From contig CAYGNI010000115.1 in assembly GCA_964351195.1 (NCBI GenBank), positions 1 to 5,398 of the forward strand: 5,398 bases of DNA, written 5' to 3'. Within the stretch, counting starts at the first letter, position 1. Every line of letters begins with the position of its first letter. A program made the translations under genes and the position numbers. The DNA comes from TMED27 sp964351195. GTDB lineage: Bacteria; Pseudomonadota; Alphaproteobacteria; Micavibrionales; Micavibrionaceae. Shown in pieces: positions 1-5,185 of the stretch. A model generated the notes under the pieces. The model did no database searches, was not told where the DNA came from, and worked only from the letters and a program-made list of their open reading frames with translations.

Positions 1-30
1 CACTGCATCATCGGAATTAGCCTTAGATTT

Positions 31-50
31 CAACGACTAGCTAATCGTTG
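31..50. repeat. Imperfect palindrome over the stop codon of the first gene
   Basis: The arms CAACGA and TCGTTG are perfect reverse complements, and the centre TAGCTA is itself palindromic. It covers the TAG stop (37-39) of the minus-strand gene. On that strand the RNA could fold into a 6-7 bp hairpin, but the following bases (GAAATCTAAGG) are not a U-tract, so it is not a clear intrinsic terminator. It could instead protect the 3' end of the mRNA or be chance. Confidence 0.3.
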
Positions 51-618
51 TCGTCCGGTTTGACCCGCGCAGGATAATACCGCATCGTCCCCGATCATCA
101 CTAAAGTCCATCGCCAATGCCACATTCGCATCATAATCAATTTTAATAGCCTTGCCCGTCTTCTTGAAAGCCGCCTCAGCCAAGGGAATAGAGTAATCGT
201 AATCGTCATTATTCTCAAAATCACATTTTTCAATTACATCCAAAAACGGATTGCGTTTGCCTTTTTCAAAGATCACTTTTCCCTCGTGATACACCGCCAC
301 CCACCGCTGTGGGTTAAAGGCATATTCGTAATCATTGACGATGGAATCCCAGGCGGAATCCCAATCAAACGGCACAACACGCCCCAACAATTTCCCGCCC
401 GTGTTATAGGATTGAATAATCCGCGCCGCAAACCGCACACATCCATGCATATTCTGTGCGCGGACGATAAGTGTCTCATCCAGCTTGCCTGAAAGATCAC
501 GAAGCTCGACGATCATACGGTTACTCAGCGCGACCACGTGCTCACGGTCGCTCATATCCCCGCCATGGTCAAAAAGCGTAAATTTCTCACGAAGCAGCGA
601 TGAATTGAAGTCTTTCAT
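37..618 (-). CDS. Hypothetical protein, 193 aa, probably cytoplasmic
   Basis: I do not recognise this family. The protein has no signal peptide and no membrane segment. A Trp/Tyr-rich block (about residues 84-118, with WDSAWD, YEYAFNP and RWVAVYHEGKVIFEKG) looks like beta strands and turns, followed by an acidic patch (FENNDDYDY, 134-142) and a C-terminal strand (GIILRG). Cysteines are at 60, 132 and 179. The reading frame is open back to a GTG at 633, but I prefer the ATG at 618. It has GGGATC at a fitting distance upstream, and the predicted promoter would start the RNA near 638, leaving only about 5 nt before the GTG. It lies 70 bp downstream of the next minus-strand gene, with its own promoter in the gap, so it can be transcribed alone. 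That it is a gene is well supported; its function is unknown. Confidence 0.8.
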   Translation of the reverse strand: MKDFNSSLLREKFTLFDHGGDMSDREHVVALSNRMIVELRDLSGKLDETLIVRAQNMHGCVRFAARIIQSYNTGGKLLGRVVPFDWDSAWDSIVNDYEYAFNPQRWVAVYHEGKVIFEKGKRNPFLDVIEKCDFENNDDYDYSIPLAEAAFKKTGKAIKIDYDANVALAMDFSDDRGRCGIILRGSNRTTTIS

Positions 619-644
619 AGAAGAAGATCCCACACTTGCCTATA

Positions 645-653
645 AGTATAGCA
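645..653 (-). promoter_or_regulatory. Extended -10 promoter for the 193-aa gene
   Basis: The minus strand reads TGCTATACT, a clean extended -10 element (TG-N-TATACT). A weak -35, TCAACA (672-667), sits 16 bp upstream. An initiation site about 7 nt past the hexamer (near 638) leaves a leader of about 20 nt before the ATG at 618. Extended -10 promoters need little -35 sequence, which fits. Confidence 0.5.
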
Positions 654-688
654 TAAAATAACCCAATGTTGATTACGGGAATGAAATT

Positions 689-1213
689 TTATTGAAGTGT
701 GAGAACCGGCTCCGCGCTCTGATATAGGCGCTGGTAAAGGCTCAGTTTTTGATCCAGGGCCTGAAGGGCTTCTTCGATATCCAGACGTTCATCGCAATCC
801 GCATAAAATGCCTCCAGAGCGCCCTCGCGCTGACAAGTGCTGAAGTCATTACAAATCGTCTTATGCTCCCCCAACGCAAAGGTCCCCTTGCCGCGGCCCA
901 AATCACGCTCAGGGGCGTCTTTGGCGCGATCAGAAAGATATTCGCTGGCGCAATCCATAACCGTCGCTACGTCAAGGCTGCTGCCTGCTGCGTCATTAAA
1001 CAAGGTGCCCAGCCCTTGCTCGAGGATCAGGCTCCCCATCATGCCGTCATAATCGGCCGCCGGGCGGATCGATGTGTTTAAAGAAACGAAATGCGGGGCT
1101 TTGGCGTTAAAATTATCGGGATGCGCCGCCAGTTTTTCCAGCGTGTTCAGCATCCCCAGTATGACACCCTCTGTCTTGTGTATCTGCGCCTTTGCGGCTG
1201 CTTGGTGTTTCAT
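689..1213 (-). CDS. Hypothetical protein, 174 aa
   Basis: I do not recognise this family. The ATG at 1213 is preceded by AGAGGG about 5 nt upstream, a good Shine-Dalgarno site. There is no signal peptide or membrane segment. The N-terminus (about 1-32) and C-terminus (about 145-166, DIEEALQALDQKLSLYQRLYQ) look amphipathic and helical, and may form a helical bundle or dimer. Between them are a Gly/Asp-rich middle and four cysteines at 88, 121, 127 and 140, two of them in the pair ICNDFSTC; the spacing fits no zinc motif I know. It lies downstream of a very AT-rich region that probably holds its promoter, although no -35/-10 pair stands out there. It could be co-transcribed with the gene at 37-618, which also has its own promoter. 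Confidence 0.78.
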   Translation of the reverse strand: MKHQAAAKAQIHKTEGVILGMLNTLEKLAAHPDNFNAKAPHFVSLNTSIRPAADYDGMMGSLILEQGLGTLFNDAAGSSLDVATVMDCASEYLSDRAKDAPERDLGRGKGTFALGEHKTICNDFSTCQREGALEAFYADCDERLDIEEALQALDQKLSLYQRLYQSAEPVLTLQ

Positions 1214-1250
1214 AATAACCCTCTCTTGAAGGTCATTATGAAGTTATGAG

Positions 1251-1340
1251 GTAAATATACGTTTAATTATGGATAAAATTTTAAGTAATACTTGAATCTA
1301 TACTTACATAAAATTTATCTAAAATTTTATCTATTAAGTA
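1251..1340. promoter_or_regulatory. Very AT-rich upstream region with nested repeats
   Basis: Only 14 of 90 bases are G or C. It holds a 12-bp perfect inverted repeat (GATAAAATTTTA at 1272-1283 and TAAAATTTTATC at 1320-1331), a 9-bp direct repeat TTAAGTAAT (1281-1289 and 1334-1342), and an odd palindrome AAGTA-A-TACTT (1283-1293). It lies just upstream of the minus-strand gene that starts at 1213, so it probably carries that gene's promoter and possible regulator or nucleoid-protein sites. I could not pick a convincing -35/-10 pair. High AT content raises the chance of accidental repeats. Confidence 0.4.
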
Positions 1341-1352
1341 ATGCGGAAATAA

Positions 1353-1374
1353 AAAGGCCTCAAAAGAGGCCTTT
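1353..1374 (-). terminator. Intrinsic terminator of the 58-aa gene
   Basis: A perfect 9-bp stem (AAAGGCCTC with GAGGCCTTT) closes a 4-base loop. On the minus strand the stem runs straight into TTTTTATTT, a proper U-tract, and it lies 31 bp after the stop of the 58-aa gene. On the plus strand an eight-T run follows only after about 7 bases, so it may also work weakly in that direction, where it would shield the small gene from read-through. Confidence 0.85.
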
Positions 1375-1405
1375 GTAGTTATTTTTTTTACAAAAATATT
1401 TATTG

Positions 1406-1582
1406 TTAGTTATAGCCGGGCGCAAAGCATGGAAACTCAGCTTCATCACCTTTCACAAGCATACGGGCAACCGCCTGCCAATGAGGGGCAAGACAAGTGG
1501 AGCCTTCTGGCGGAGCCACTTCCATTGGGTTTCCTGAAGGAACGCGCGCAAATTTAGCTGTAAAATTACCGCCATCATACAT
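1406..1582 (-). CDS. Small protein, 58 aa, unrecognised
   Basis: This is a short gene that a length-limited ORF search would miss. The ATG at 1582 follows a full AAGGAG Shine-Dalgarno sequence (1592-1597) at 9-10 nt. The frame runs to TAA at 1406-1408, and the strong hairpin terminator follows 31 bp later. A ribosome site, an ORF and a terminator in correct order make it a convincing gene. The protein starts MYDGGNFTAKFARVPSG, has a Pro-rich middle (NPMEVAPPEGS), one helix-like stretch (CLAPHWQAVARMLVKG, about 30-45) and ends EFPCFAPGYN. It has two cysteines (30 and 52), no signal peptide and no membrane span. No function can be assigned. A second ATG at 1578 opens a 41-codon overlapping frame, but it sits too far from the Shine-Dalgarno site to be preferred. 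Confidence 0.7.
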   Translation of the reverse strand: MYDGGNFTAKFARVPSGNPMEVAPPEGSTCLAPHWQAVARMLVKGDEAEFPCFAPGYN

Positions 1583-1783
1583 AAATTTAAAACTCCTTGT
1601 TCAACCATTGTTATAAATTAGCGCTGACGCTACCAGAGTCGAAATTGCCATGCAAATACTTTATAACGGTATTGTACAAAACAGGACTTATAACTTCACG
1701 GAGACTCCCGATCGCAATCTGGGCTGGACAGACTCCCCCAAGCATACGCATAATAAAAGCAGGTAAAAAATTACGGGGGCCAC
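1583..1783. other. 201-bp intergenic region between divergent genes
   Basis: It separates the 58-aa gene (minus) from the 110-aa gene (plus) and must hold promoters for both. Possible -10 elements are TATAAC on the minus strand (1615-1610) and TATAAC on the plus strand (1689-1694), but neither has a good -35. The phrase AGACTCCC occurs twice on the plus strand, in 1700-1740. No convincing RNA gene or riboswitch was seen. Confidence 0.4.
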
Positions 1784-2116
1784 ATGCCGATCGAAGACAG
1801 ACGCATTATGTTTGACGAGCAGGAAGTCTACCAGGCTCTGTACGCGATGTGCACGCAAAAGCAGATGAAAATTCCGCCCCCCGGCACCATAAGCAAAGTG
1901 GTTCAAGACGAAGATGATGCCGGTATGATTACGGTTACAATTTCAAATCCGCAGGATAATAAAAACGCGCAAACCCATGTTGAGTATTCTCGCGATTTTT
2001 TTGCCGCCGCTTTAATGTTGTTTTGCCGTGGTCGGGGAATTCCCCTGCCCAAGAGTGCAAAAAAGTCAGTTTTGATTAGCGAAGGCACAGTCATACTGCG
2101 CGCAAAAATCGGCTAG
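1784..2116 (+). CDS. Hypothetical protein, 110 aa
   Basis: This is a small soluble protein with no signal peptide. It has an N-terminal helix (DEQEVYQALYAMCTQKQM, about 11-28), the turn IPPPGTIS, a beta strand MITVTIS (about 48-54), a second helix (SRDFFAAALMLFCRGRG, about 69-85), the motif GIPLPKSAKKSV, and a final strand GTVILRAKI. The alternating layout and the tidy IPLPKSAKKS segment suggest a compact alpha/beta fold under selection. I cannot name the family. The start at 1784 has only a GGGGG tract 4 nt upstream as ribosome site. A later ATG at 1808 has none and would cut into the protein. The stop lies 2 bp from the stop of the convergent DUF3137 gene, with no room for a terminator between them. 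Confidence 0.8.
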   Translation: MPIEDRRIMFDEQEVYQALYAMCTQKQMKIPPPGTISKVVQDEDDAGMITVTISNPQDNKNAQTHVEYSRDFFAAALMLFCRGRGIPLPKSAKKSVLISEGTVILRAKIG

Positions 2117-2118
2117 CC

Positions 2119-3081
2119 CTAGAAGACTTCACTCACATCAATAATCTCCAGAATCTGCTCAATTTCTCTGCGGCATTGAATGGCATGCTGGCGCGTTTGC
2201 ACGGGGATATGAATGTTAGAGGGTTCAAACATATTGTGAGAATAGGGGATCATTAAAAACACATATCGCTTTCCAAACGCCACAAGTGTAATCGGCGCTT
2301 TACCAAATATGTCGGACGCCTCAGCCAGTTCCTGTAACAATTTGAGATCATCGAGCCGCTCTCCATGATGCCGTTTGGTCGAGAACAGCTTAAAGTCCAC
2401 ATCAATTTCTTTGTCCTTCGTAAGAGGAACTGGCTGTAATTGTCTCCATCGTTGTGAGGCATAATGGCCAATCATATTATAATCGGATGTTAAGATCGAA
2501 TGGCCCTGTATCGTTTCGTTTTTTGTCTCCATCAAAAAGAACAGCCCGTCAAACACCGGATCAGCAAGTCGCGTGCCTGGATAAAGCCGCGCTTCCGAAA
2601 AGATAAGCTTCACGCCATTATATACGCCCATAAAGCAATCTTCGGCCTTATAAATTTCATGAGCAGGCACAACACCGGTTTTTTGAACAAGCTTGCGGCT
2701 TATCCCGCGCGATGGATAAAACTTAAACCCGCCCAAGGCCTCGGCCAACTTTGGCATGAATAGCTCTTTATAATTTTTCTTATAGGTCTTAAGCGGCACC
2801 TCGGCCCAGAGATGCATAAGGAAGGGAATAAGAATGGCAGCGAGCATCGACAAAATCGCCAAAAGCGCCTTGCCTTCATACATGAGATACCACCCAAATC
2901 CGGCCACACCAATGAGAACGAATATGATTGTCGCCGCCATCGCAATCATGCTGCGCATCTGATAGGTCTTCATCAGGGATATGCGCATATCCTCAGATTG
3001 CGTGATGACCTTTTGGATGTCGGCATCAAACTGCGCGTCATCCCGGCGGCTGATATCATGGGCTGCTTCGTTAAAATCCAT
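2119..3081 (-). CDS. DUF3137-type inner-membrane protein, 320 aa
   Basis: The layout matches the DUF3137 family: a charged N-terminal helical segment (about 1-43), two adjacent membrane spans (about 46-66 and 72-92) joined by a very short loop, then a long soluble domain. The domain contains family-like segments: YKKNYKELFMPKLAEALGG, the pair AEDCFMGVYNGVKLIFSEA, and VFDGLFFLM. With such a short loop both ends should lie on the same side, probably the cytoplasm. The family has no established biochemical role. The ATG at 3081 is preferred over the adjacent GTG at 3084 because AAAGGA (3093-3088) is 6 nt from the ATG but only 3 nt from the GTG. It starts 71 bp after the SIMPL gene stop, on the same strand and with no clear terminator or promoter between, so the two probably form an operon. 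The hairpins in that gap are only 4 bp. Confidence 0.85.
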   Translation of the reverse strand: MDFNEAAHDISRRDDAQFDADIQKVITQSEDMRISLMKTYQMRSMIAMAATIIFVLIGVAGFGWYLMYEGKALLAILSMLAAILIPFLMHLWAEVPLKTYKKNYKELFMPKLAEALGGFKFYPSRGISRKLVQKTGVVPAHEIYKAEDCFMGVYNGVKLIFSEARLYPGTRLADPVFDGLFFLMETKNETIQGHSILTSDYNMIGHYASQRWRQLQPVPLTKDKEIDVDFKLFSTKRHHGERLDDLKLLQELAEASDIFGKAPITLVAFGKRYVFLMIPYSHNMFEPSNIHIPVQTRQHAIQCRREIEQILEIIDVSEVF

Positions 3082-3152
3082 CACTTGTCCTTTGTCGTCA
3101 TCTCTGATGTTTTAGCGCGCCTAGCCTCACAACCGGGATGACGGTCTGTTTT

Positions 3153-3881
3153 CTATCGCAGCAACGCCTTTGCGCTCACATTCATGGTGATGGATGTTTC
3201 GCCGGGTGATGCAACGGGTGCGGCCATCTTGGAATCCGCCGCCATTTCCATGGCCATGCCGCGTGCATACATCATGGGCTGGGGTGCGTAATTGCCATCT
3301 GTGTTGATCTCTTTCAACTCTGCTTTCGTCTTGCCCAAAGCTTTCGCTGCGCGCTGGGCCCGCGCGGTGAGCTTTTCAAGTGCGGCCTCCAGCATTTCAT
3401 CTTGCACTTGCGCCGCGACTTCGGGGGAAAGGGTATAATTCAACCCACCCATAATGAAACCGGCATCTTGAATTTTCCCGGCGAGCTCCAAAAGCTCTTC
3501 CGCATTCTTGGATTTAAGCTCAAGGGCCTGCTGCCCTTTCCAAACCATGCGCTGAGGCAAATCTTTGCGTCCGCCGTTCATGTCATAGGAGTAAACATTA
3601 TAGGTGCGCGTAATCGCTTTAACATCCTTATACGCTTTGGCAATCTCAAGCGCCTTTGCCATCGCGGTATTGATATCGTTTTGAACGACCTTGTTGTCTT
3701 CGTTCTCAACTTCAATACGCAAATTCGCAATCAGCAAATCCTGATCAACCTCGCGCGTCTCCGTCGCGGAAATGTGAAGCAGGCTTTCATCTTGCTGAAG
3801 TTTGAAAATCGGATCTTCGACCTGAGCATGAGCCAGAGTTGGAAGCATAAGCAACGCTGCAAAAATCAAAACCAGACGCAT
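3153..3881 (-). CDS. Secreted SIMPL-domain (DUF541, YggE-like) protein, 242 aa
   Basis: It opens with a classic signal peptide (MRLVLIFAALLMLPTLAHA, cut expected after AHA at 19), so the mature protein should be periplasmic or attached to the outer envelope. The SIMPL/DUF541 pattern follows: a first strand block LLHISATETREVDQDLLIANLRIEVE (start near 34), the helix NDINTAMAKALEIAKAY, a strand region TRTYNVYSY, a central strand QALELKSKNAEELLELAGKIQDAG, and the late helix ALEKLTARAQRAAKALGKTKAEL. Near the C-terminus comes the family's Pro/Met-rich insert (about 200-220, six Met) and a closing strand SITMNVSAKALL. Family length is normal. E. coli YggE has been linked to oxidative-stress tolerance; the molecular role is unclear. 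The start has an ideal AAGGAG 7 nt upstream. The gene is divergent from the His-rich exported protein and probably co-transcribed with the DUF3137 gene. Confidence 0.92.
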   Translation of the reverse strand: MRLVLIFAALLMLPTLAHAQVEDPIFKLQQDESLLHISATETREVDQDLLIANLRIEVENEDNKVVQNDINTAMAKALEIAKAYKDVKAITRTYNVYSYDMNGGRKDLPQRMVWKGQQALELKSKNAEELLELAGKIQDAGFIMGGLNYTLSPEVAAQVQDEMLEAALEKLTARAQRAAKALGKTKAELKEINTDGNYAPQPMMYARGMAMEMAADSKMAAPVASPGETSITMNVSAKALLR

Positions 3882-3910
3882 GAATTTTCTCCTTTTTTGA
3901 GTGAAGCATC

Positions 3911-3939
3911 ACCATAGCCTTTTCCACCGCGCCGGGCAA
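3911..3939 (-). promoter_or_regulatory. Possible sigma70 promoter for the SIMPL-DUF3137 pair
   Basis: On the minus strand TTGCCC (3939-3934) and TATGGT (3916-3911) are separated by exactly 17 bp, each matching consensus at four of six positions. The RNA would start near 3904, about 23 nt before the start codon and just upstream of the AAGGAG site. It is plausible but not strong. The -35 touches the inverted repeat described at 3939-3977. Confidence 0.4.
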
Positions 3940-3977
3940 TGCGGTTAAAAATTTCCGAAGGGTTGGCAAAACCGCAT
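3939..3977. promoter_or_regulatory. Inverted repeat ATGCGGTT / AACCGCAT, possible operator
   Basis: Two perfect 8-bp arms (3939-3946 and 3970-3977) are separated by 23 bp in the 151-bp gap between two divergent genes for exported proteins. The core motif appears a third time as AAAACCGC at 4023-4030, right before the plus-strand start codon; the same 8-mer is at 3968-3975. Position and repetition fit binding sites for a shared regulator, but no regulator gene is in the window. Confidence 0.4.
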
Positions 3978-4032
3978 ACGTAAGACAGGGCATGGAGACG
4001 GGGGATCACTCAAACGAAAAGGAAAACCGCTC

Positions 4033-4497
4033 ATGAAATATAAACTCACCATTCTGGCTACATTGGCCGCGCTACCACTGTTGGTACCCACGCAAGCGCA
4101 GGCGCGCGATTACTGTAAGAACTACACCACCACAATCCGCATCGGCGGCAAGGCTGAGGTTGGAGTCGGTACGGCGTGTAAGCGCGATAGACATGTTTGG
4201 GAAATCACCCGCCTGCAGGGATCAAGCCGTGCGCGAGAACGTGTACAAGAGCGTATCTATGAATCGCTCTACGATGATGATGTGCGCATTACTATCGTAA
4301 ATCATTACGACCCGCGCCCGCGTTACCGTTCTTCCTATTACGGATACCGTGCCCCCGTGCGCTATGTATATGCACCGCCGCGCCATCACTATAAAAAGCA
4401 TCGCCGCCAATCCGATCATCGCGATCACAGAGGGCATGGCCATAATCATGGTAAAAAGCACGGCCACAAAAAAGGCCACGGCAAAGGAAGGCATTAA
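4033..4497 (+). CDS. Secreted surface-antigen-like protein with His-rich tail, 154 aa
   Basis: A signal peptide (MKYKLTILATLAALPLLVPTQAQA) should be cut after AQA at 24. The mature start carries YCKNYTTTIRIGGK...GVGTAC (27-49). This resembles the pattern C-x-x-Y-...-IGG-...-GTAC seen in the 17-kDa-type surface antigens of alphaproteobacteria (RT0821/Lpp0805-like, 17kDa_Anti_2); C28 and C49 may form a disulfide. A charged helix (about 64-81) follows, then a Tyr/Arg/Pro-rich segment (91-116) and a basic tail (117-154) with 12 His, mostly as GH, KH and DH units. The tail could bind Ni, Zn or Cu, or anionic surfaces; that is inference. It lacks the glycine-zipper region that often accompanies this motif. 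The Shine-Dalgarno AAGGAA is 8 nt before the ATG. It faces away from the SIMPL gene and converges on the 178-aa gene. Confidence 0.85.
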   Translation: MKYKLTILATLAALPLLVPTQAQARDYCKNYTTTIRIGGKAEVGVGTACKRDRHVWEITRLQGSSRARERVQERIYESLYDDDVRITIVNHYDPRPRYRSSYYGYRAPVRYVYAPPRHHYKKHRRQSDHRDHRGHGHNHGKKHGHKKGHGKGRH

Positions 4498-4507
4498 GAA
4501 CTAAGGG

Positions 4508-4552
4508 GAGATTGGTAGATGAGCTTTAAGCCAGTGTATATTGGCCAATCTC
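4508..4552. repeat. Inverted repeat between convergent genes
   Basis: GAGATTGG (4508-4515) and CCAATCTC (4545-4552) pair perfectly over 8 bp with a 29-base loop. The right arm overlaps the 10-bp palindrome ATTGGCCAAT (4540-4549). It covers the end of the minus-strand gene and the short gap after the plus-strand gene. A long-loop hairpin could slow transcription from both sides, but there is no solid U-tract, so a terminator role is weak. Confidence 0.3.
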
Positions 4553-5062
4553 TCTTAACAAACCCAATGGTAAAGGGCTGTCATGGTCTTGCGGTAGGCG
4601 AGGAATACGTGCCCACTCTTCAAACTCCCGCAAAATGCCCGCATATTTTAGCGGATCTGGCTTGGCCACATAACGTATGACATTTCCAATTTCTCGTAGA
4701 GCGTCCTGAGCTTGTCTTTCAGTTTGCGGACTTTGAAGCCCCATCCCGCTCAAATCAAGTGTTGTCTGTACTCCCCCGCCACTACATCTTCCAAATGAAG
4801 CACAAAGTAAGATATGCGGGGACTCGTTATCAAAGCATGCAGTAACAATAAGGACGCTGGTGGACGGGCCTGTAAAAACCGTTGCGGTTTCAGAATAAGA
4901 ACCACCATGCTCGGCTAAATATTTTGGCTTTTCGGCAATGCCGTTTTGAAAAAATGCACGCCTTAGTCTTGATACAGCGCTTTCCTTTGAGCCAAAAATA
5001 TCACGGCTTAAAAGCTCGCTTACCCGCTTTTGCGTAAACTCAAAAGTCCTGTTCGCTTCCAT
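4526..5062 (-). CDS. Hypothetical protein, 178 aa, probably cytoplasmic
   Basis: I do not recognise this family. It has no signal peptide and no true membrane span. It opens with a basic helical region (FTQKRVSELLSRDIFGSKESAVSRLRRAFFQ, about 9-39, given here in outline). Two hydrophobic strands follow (SVLIVTACF about 69-77 and HILLCASFG about 83-91) with a Cys- and Gly-rich turn (CSGGG), then a helix (ERQAQDALREIGNVIRYV about 115-132) and a Pro-rich end. Cysteines are at 76, 87 and 93. The frame extends to an ATG at 5077, but the promoter places the RNA start at about 5077, and AAGGGG lies 6 nt before the ATG at 5062, so the shorter form is preferred. It sits downstream of lepA on the same strand but has its own strong promoter. 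The residue order suggests an alpha/beta fold; no catalytic motif is visible. Confidence 0.78.
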   Translation of the reverse strand: MEANRTFEFTQKRVSELLSRDIFGSKESAVSRLRRAFFQNGIAEKPKYLAEHGGSYSETATVFTGPSTSVLIVTACFDNESPHILLCASFGRCSGGGVQTTLDLSGMGLQSPQTERQAQDALREIGNVIRYVAKPDPLKYAGILREFEEWARIPRLPQDHDSPLPLGLLREIGQYTLA

Positions 5063-5074
5063 CTCAAACCCCTT

Positions 5075-5108
5075 CATAAATTATGTATAAAGAGGTTCTA
5101 TATTTATG
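5075..5108. promoter_or_regulatory. Inverted repeat flanking the -10, possible operator
   Basis: CATAAAT and ATTTATG (minus-strand 5108-5102 and 5081-5075) are perfect 7-bp arms 20 bp apart. They bracket the spacer and -10 of the strong promoter, a place where a repressor could act. The sequence is AT-rich, so chance is possible. Confidence 0.25.
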
Positions 5109-5112
5109 TCAA
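5084..5112 (-). promoter_or_regulatory. Near-consensus sigma70 promoter of the 178-aa gene
   Basis: The minus strand reads TTGACA (5112-5107), a perfect -35, then 17 bp, then TATACA (5089-5084), five of six for -10. The RNA should start near 5077, giving a 15-nt leader that contains AAGGGG before the ATG at 5062. It is the strongest promoter in the window and separates this gene from lepA. Confidence 0.8.
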
Positions 5113-5185
5113 TAAAGAAGATAGAATGTCTTACTCAGCTCTCGCAGGGCTTTACTTTATAAAGGGATTTGAAGATTTTGATTAA

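Noticed and set aside
749..1081. A 110-codon plus-strand frame opposite the 174-aa gene
   Set aside because: There is no ribosome site, and the minus-strand frame has a good start and ribosome site covering the whole region.
1453..1578. A 41-codon overlapping frame (MMAVILQLNL...) starting at 1578 inside the 58-aa gene
   Set aside because: It shares the Shine-Dalgarno sequence at a worse distance (about 13-14 nt) and is shorter than the preferred frame.
1611..1751. A 46-codon minus-strand frame (MRMLGGVCPAQIAIG...) just upstream of the 58-aa gene
   Set aside because: The product looks protein-like, but there is no ribosome binding site before either ATG, and an open frame of this length is expected by chance. 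Homologue evidence would be needed.
1690..1783. Possible structured RNA or riboswitch upstream of the 110-aa gene (AGACTCCC twice)
   Set aside because: No stable, recognisable fold or known riboswitch core could be drawn; the repeat is short.
3085..3152. Short hairpins (ACCG/CGGT, CATC/GATG) between the SIMPL and DUF3137 genes
   Set aside because: Stems are only 4 bp with no U-tract, so they do not support a terminator; the pair is more likely one operon.
3402..3917. A 171-codon plus-strand frame opposite the SIMPL gene
   Set aside because: The minus strand encodes a recognisable SIMPL protein with signal peptide and ideal ribosome site, so this is an antisense shadow.
4222..4494. A 90-codon minus-strand frame opposite the His-rich gene
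   Set aside because: It comes from the repetitive His/Lys codons of the plus-strand gene, which has a signal peptide and ribosome site.
5134..5164. A hairpin (AGCTCT/AGGGCT) and the palindrome CTTTATAAAG after lepA
   Set aside because: The stem contains a wobble pair on one strand and a mismatch on the other, and no U-tract follows on the lepA strand, so it was not called a terminator.
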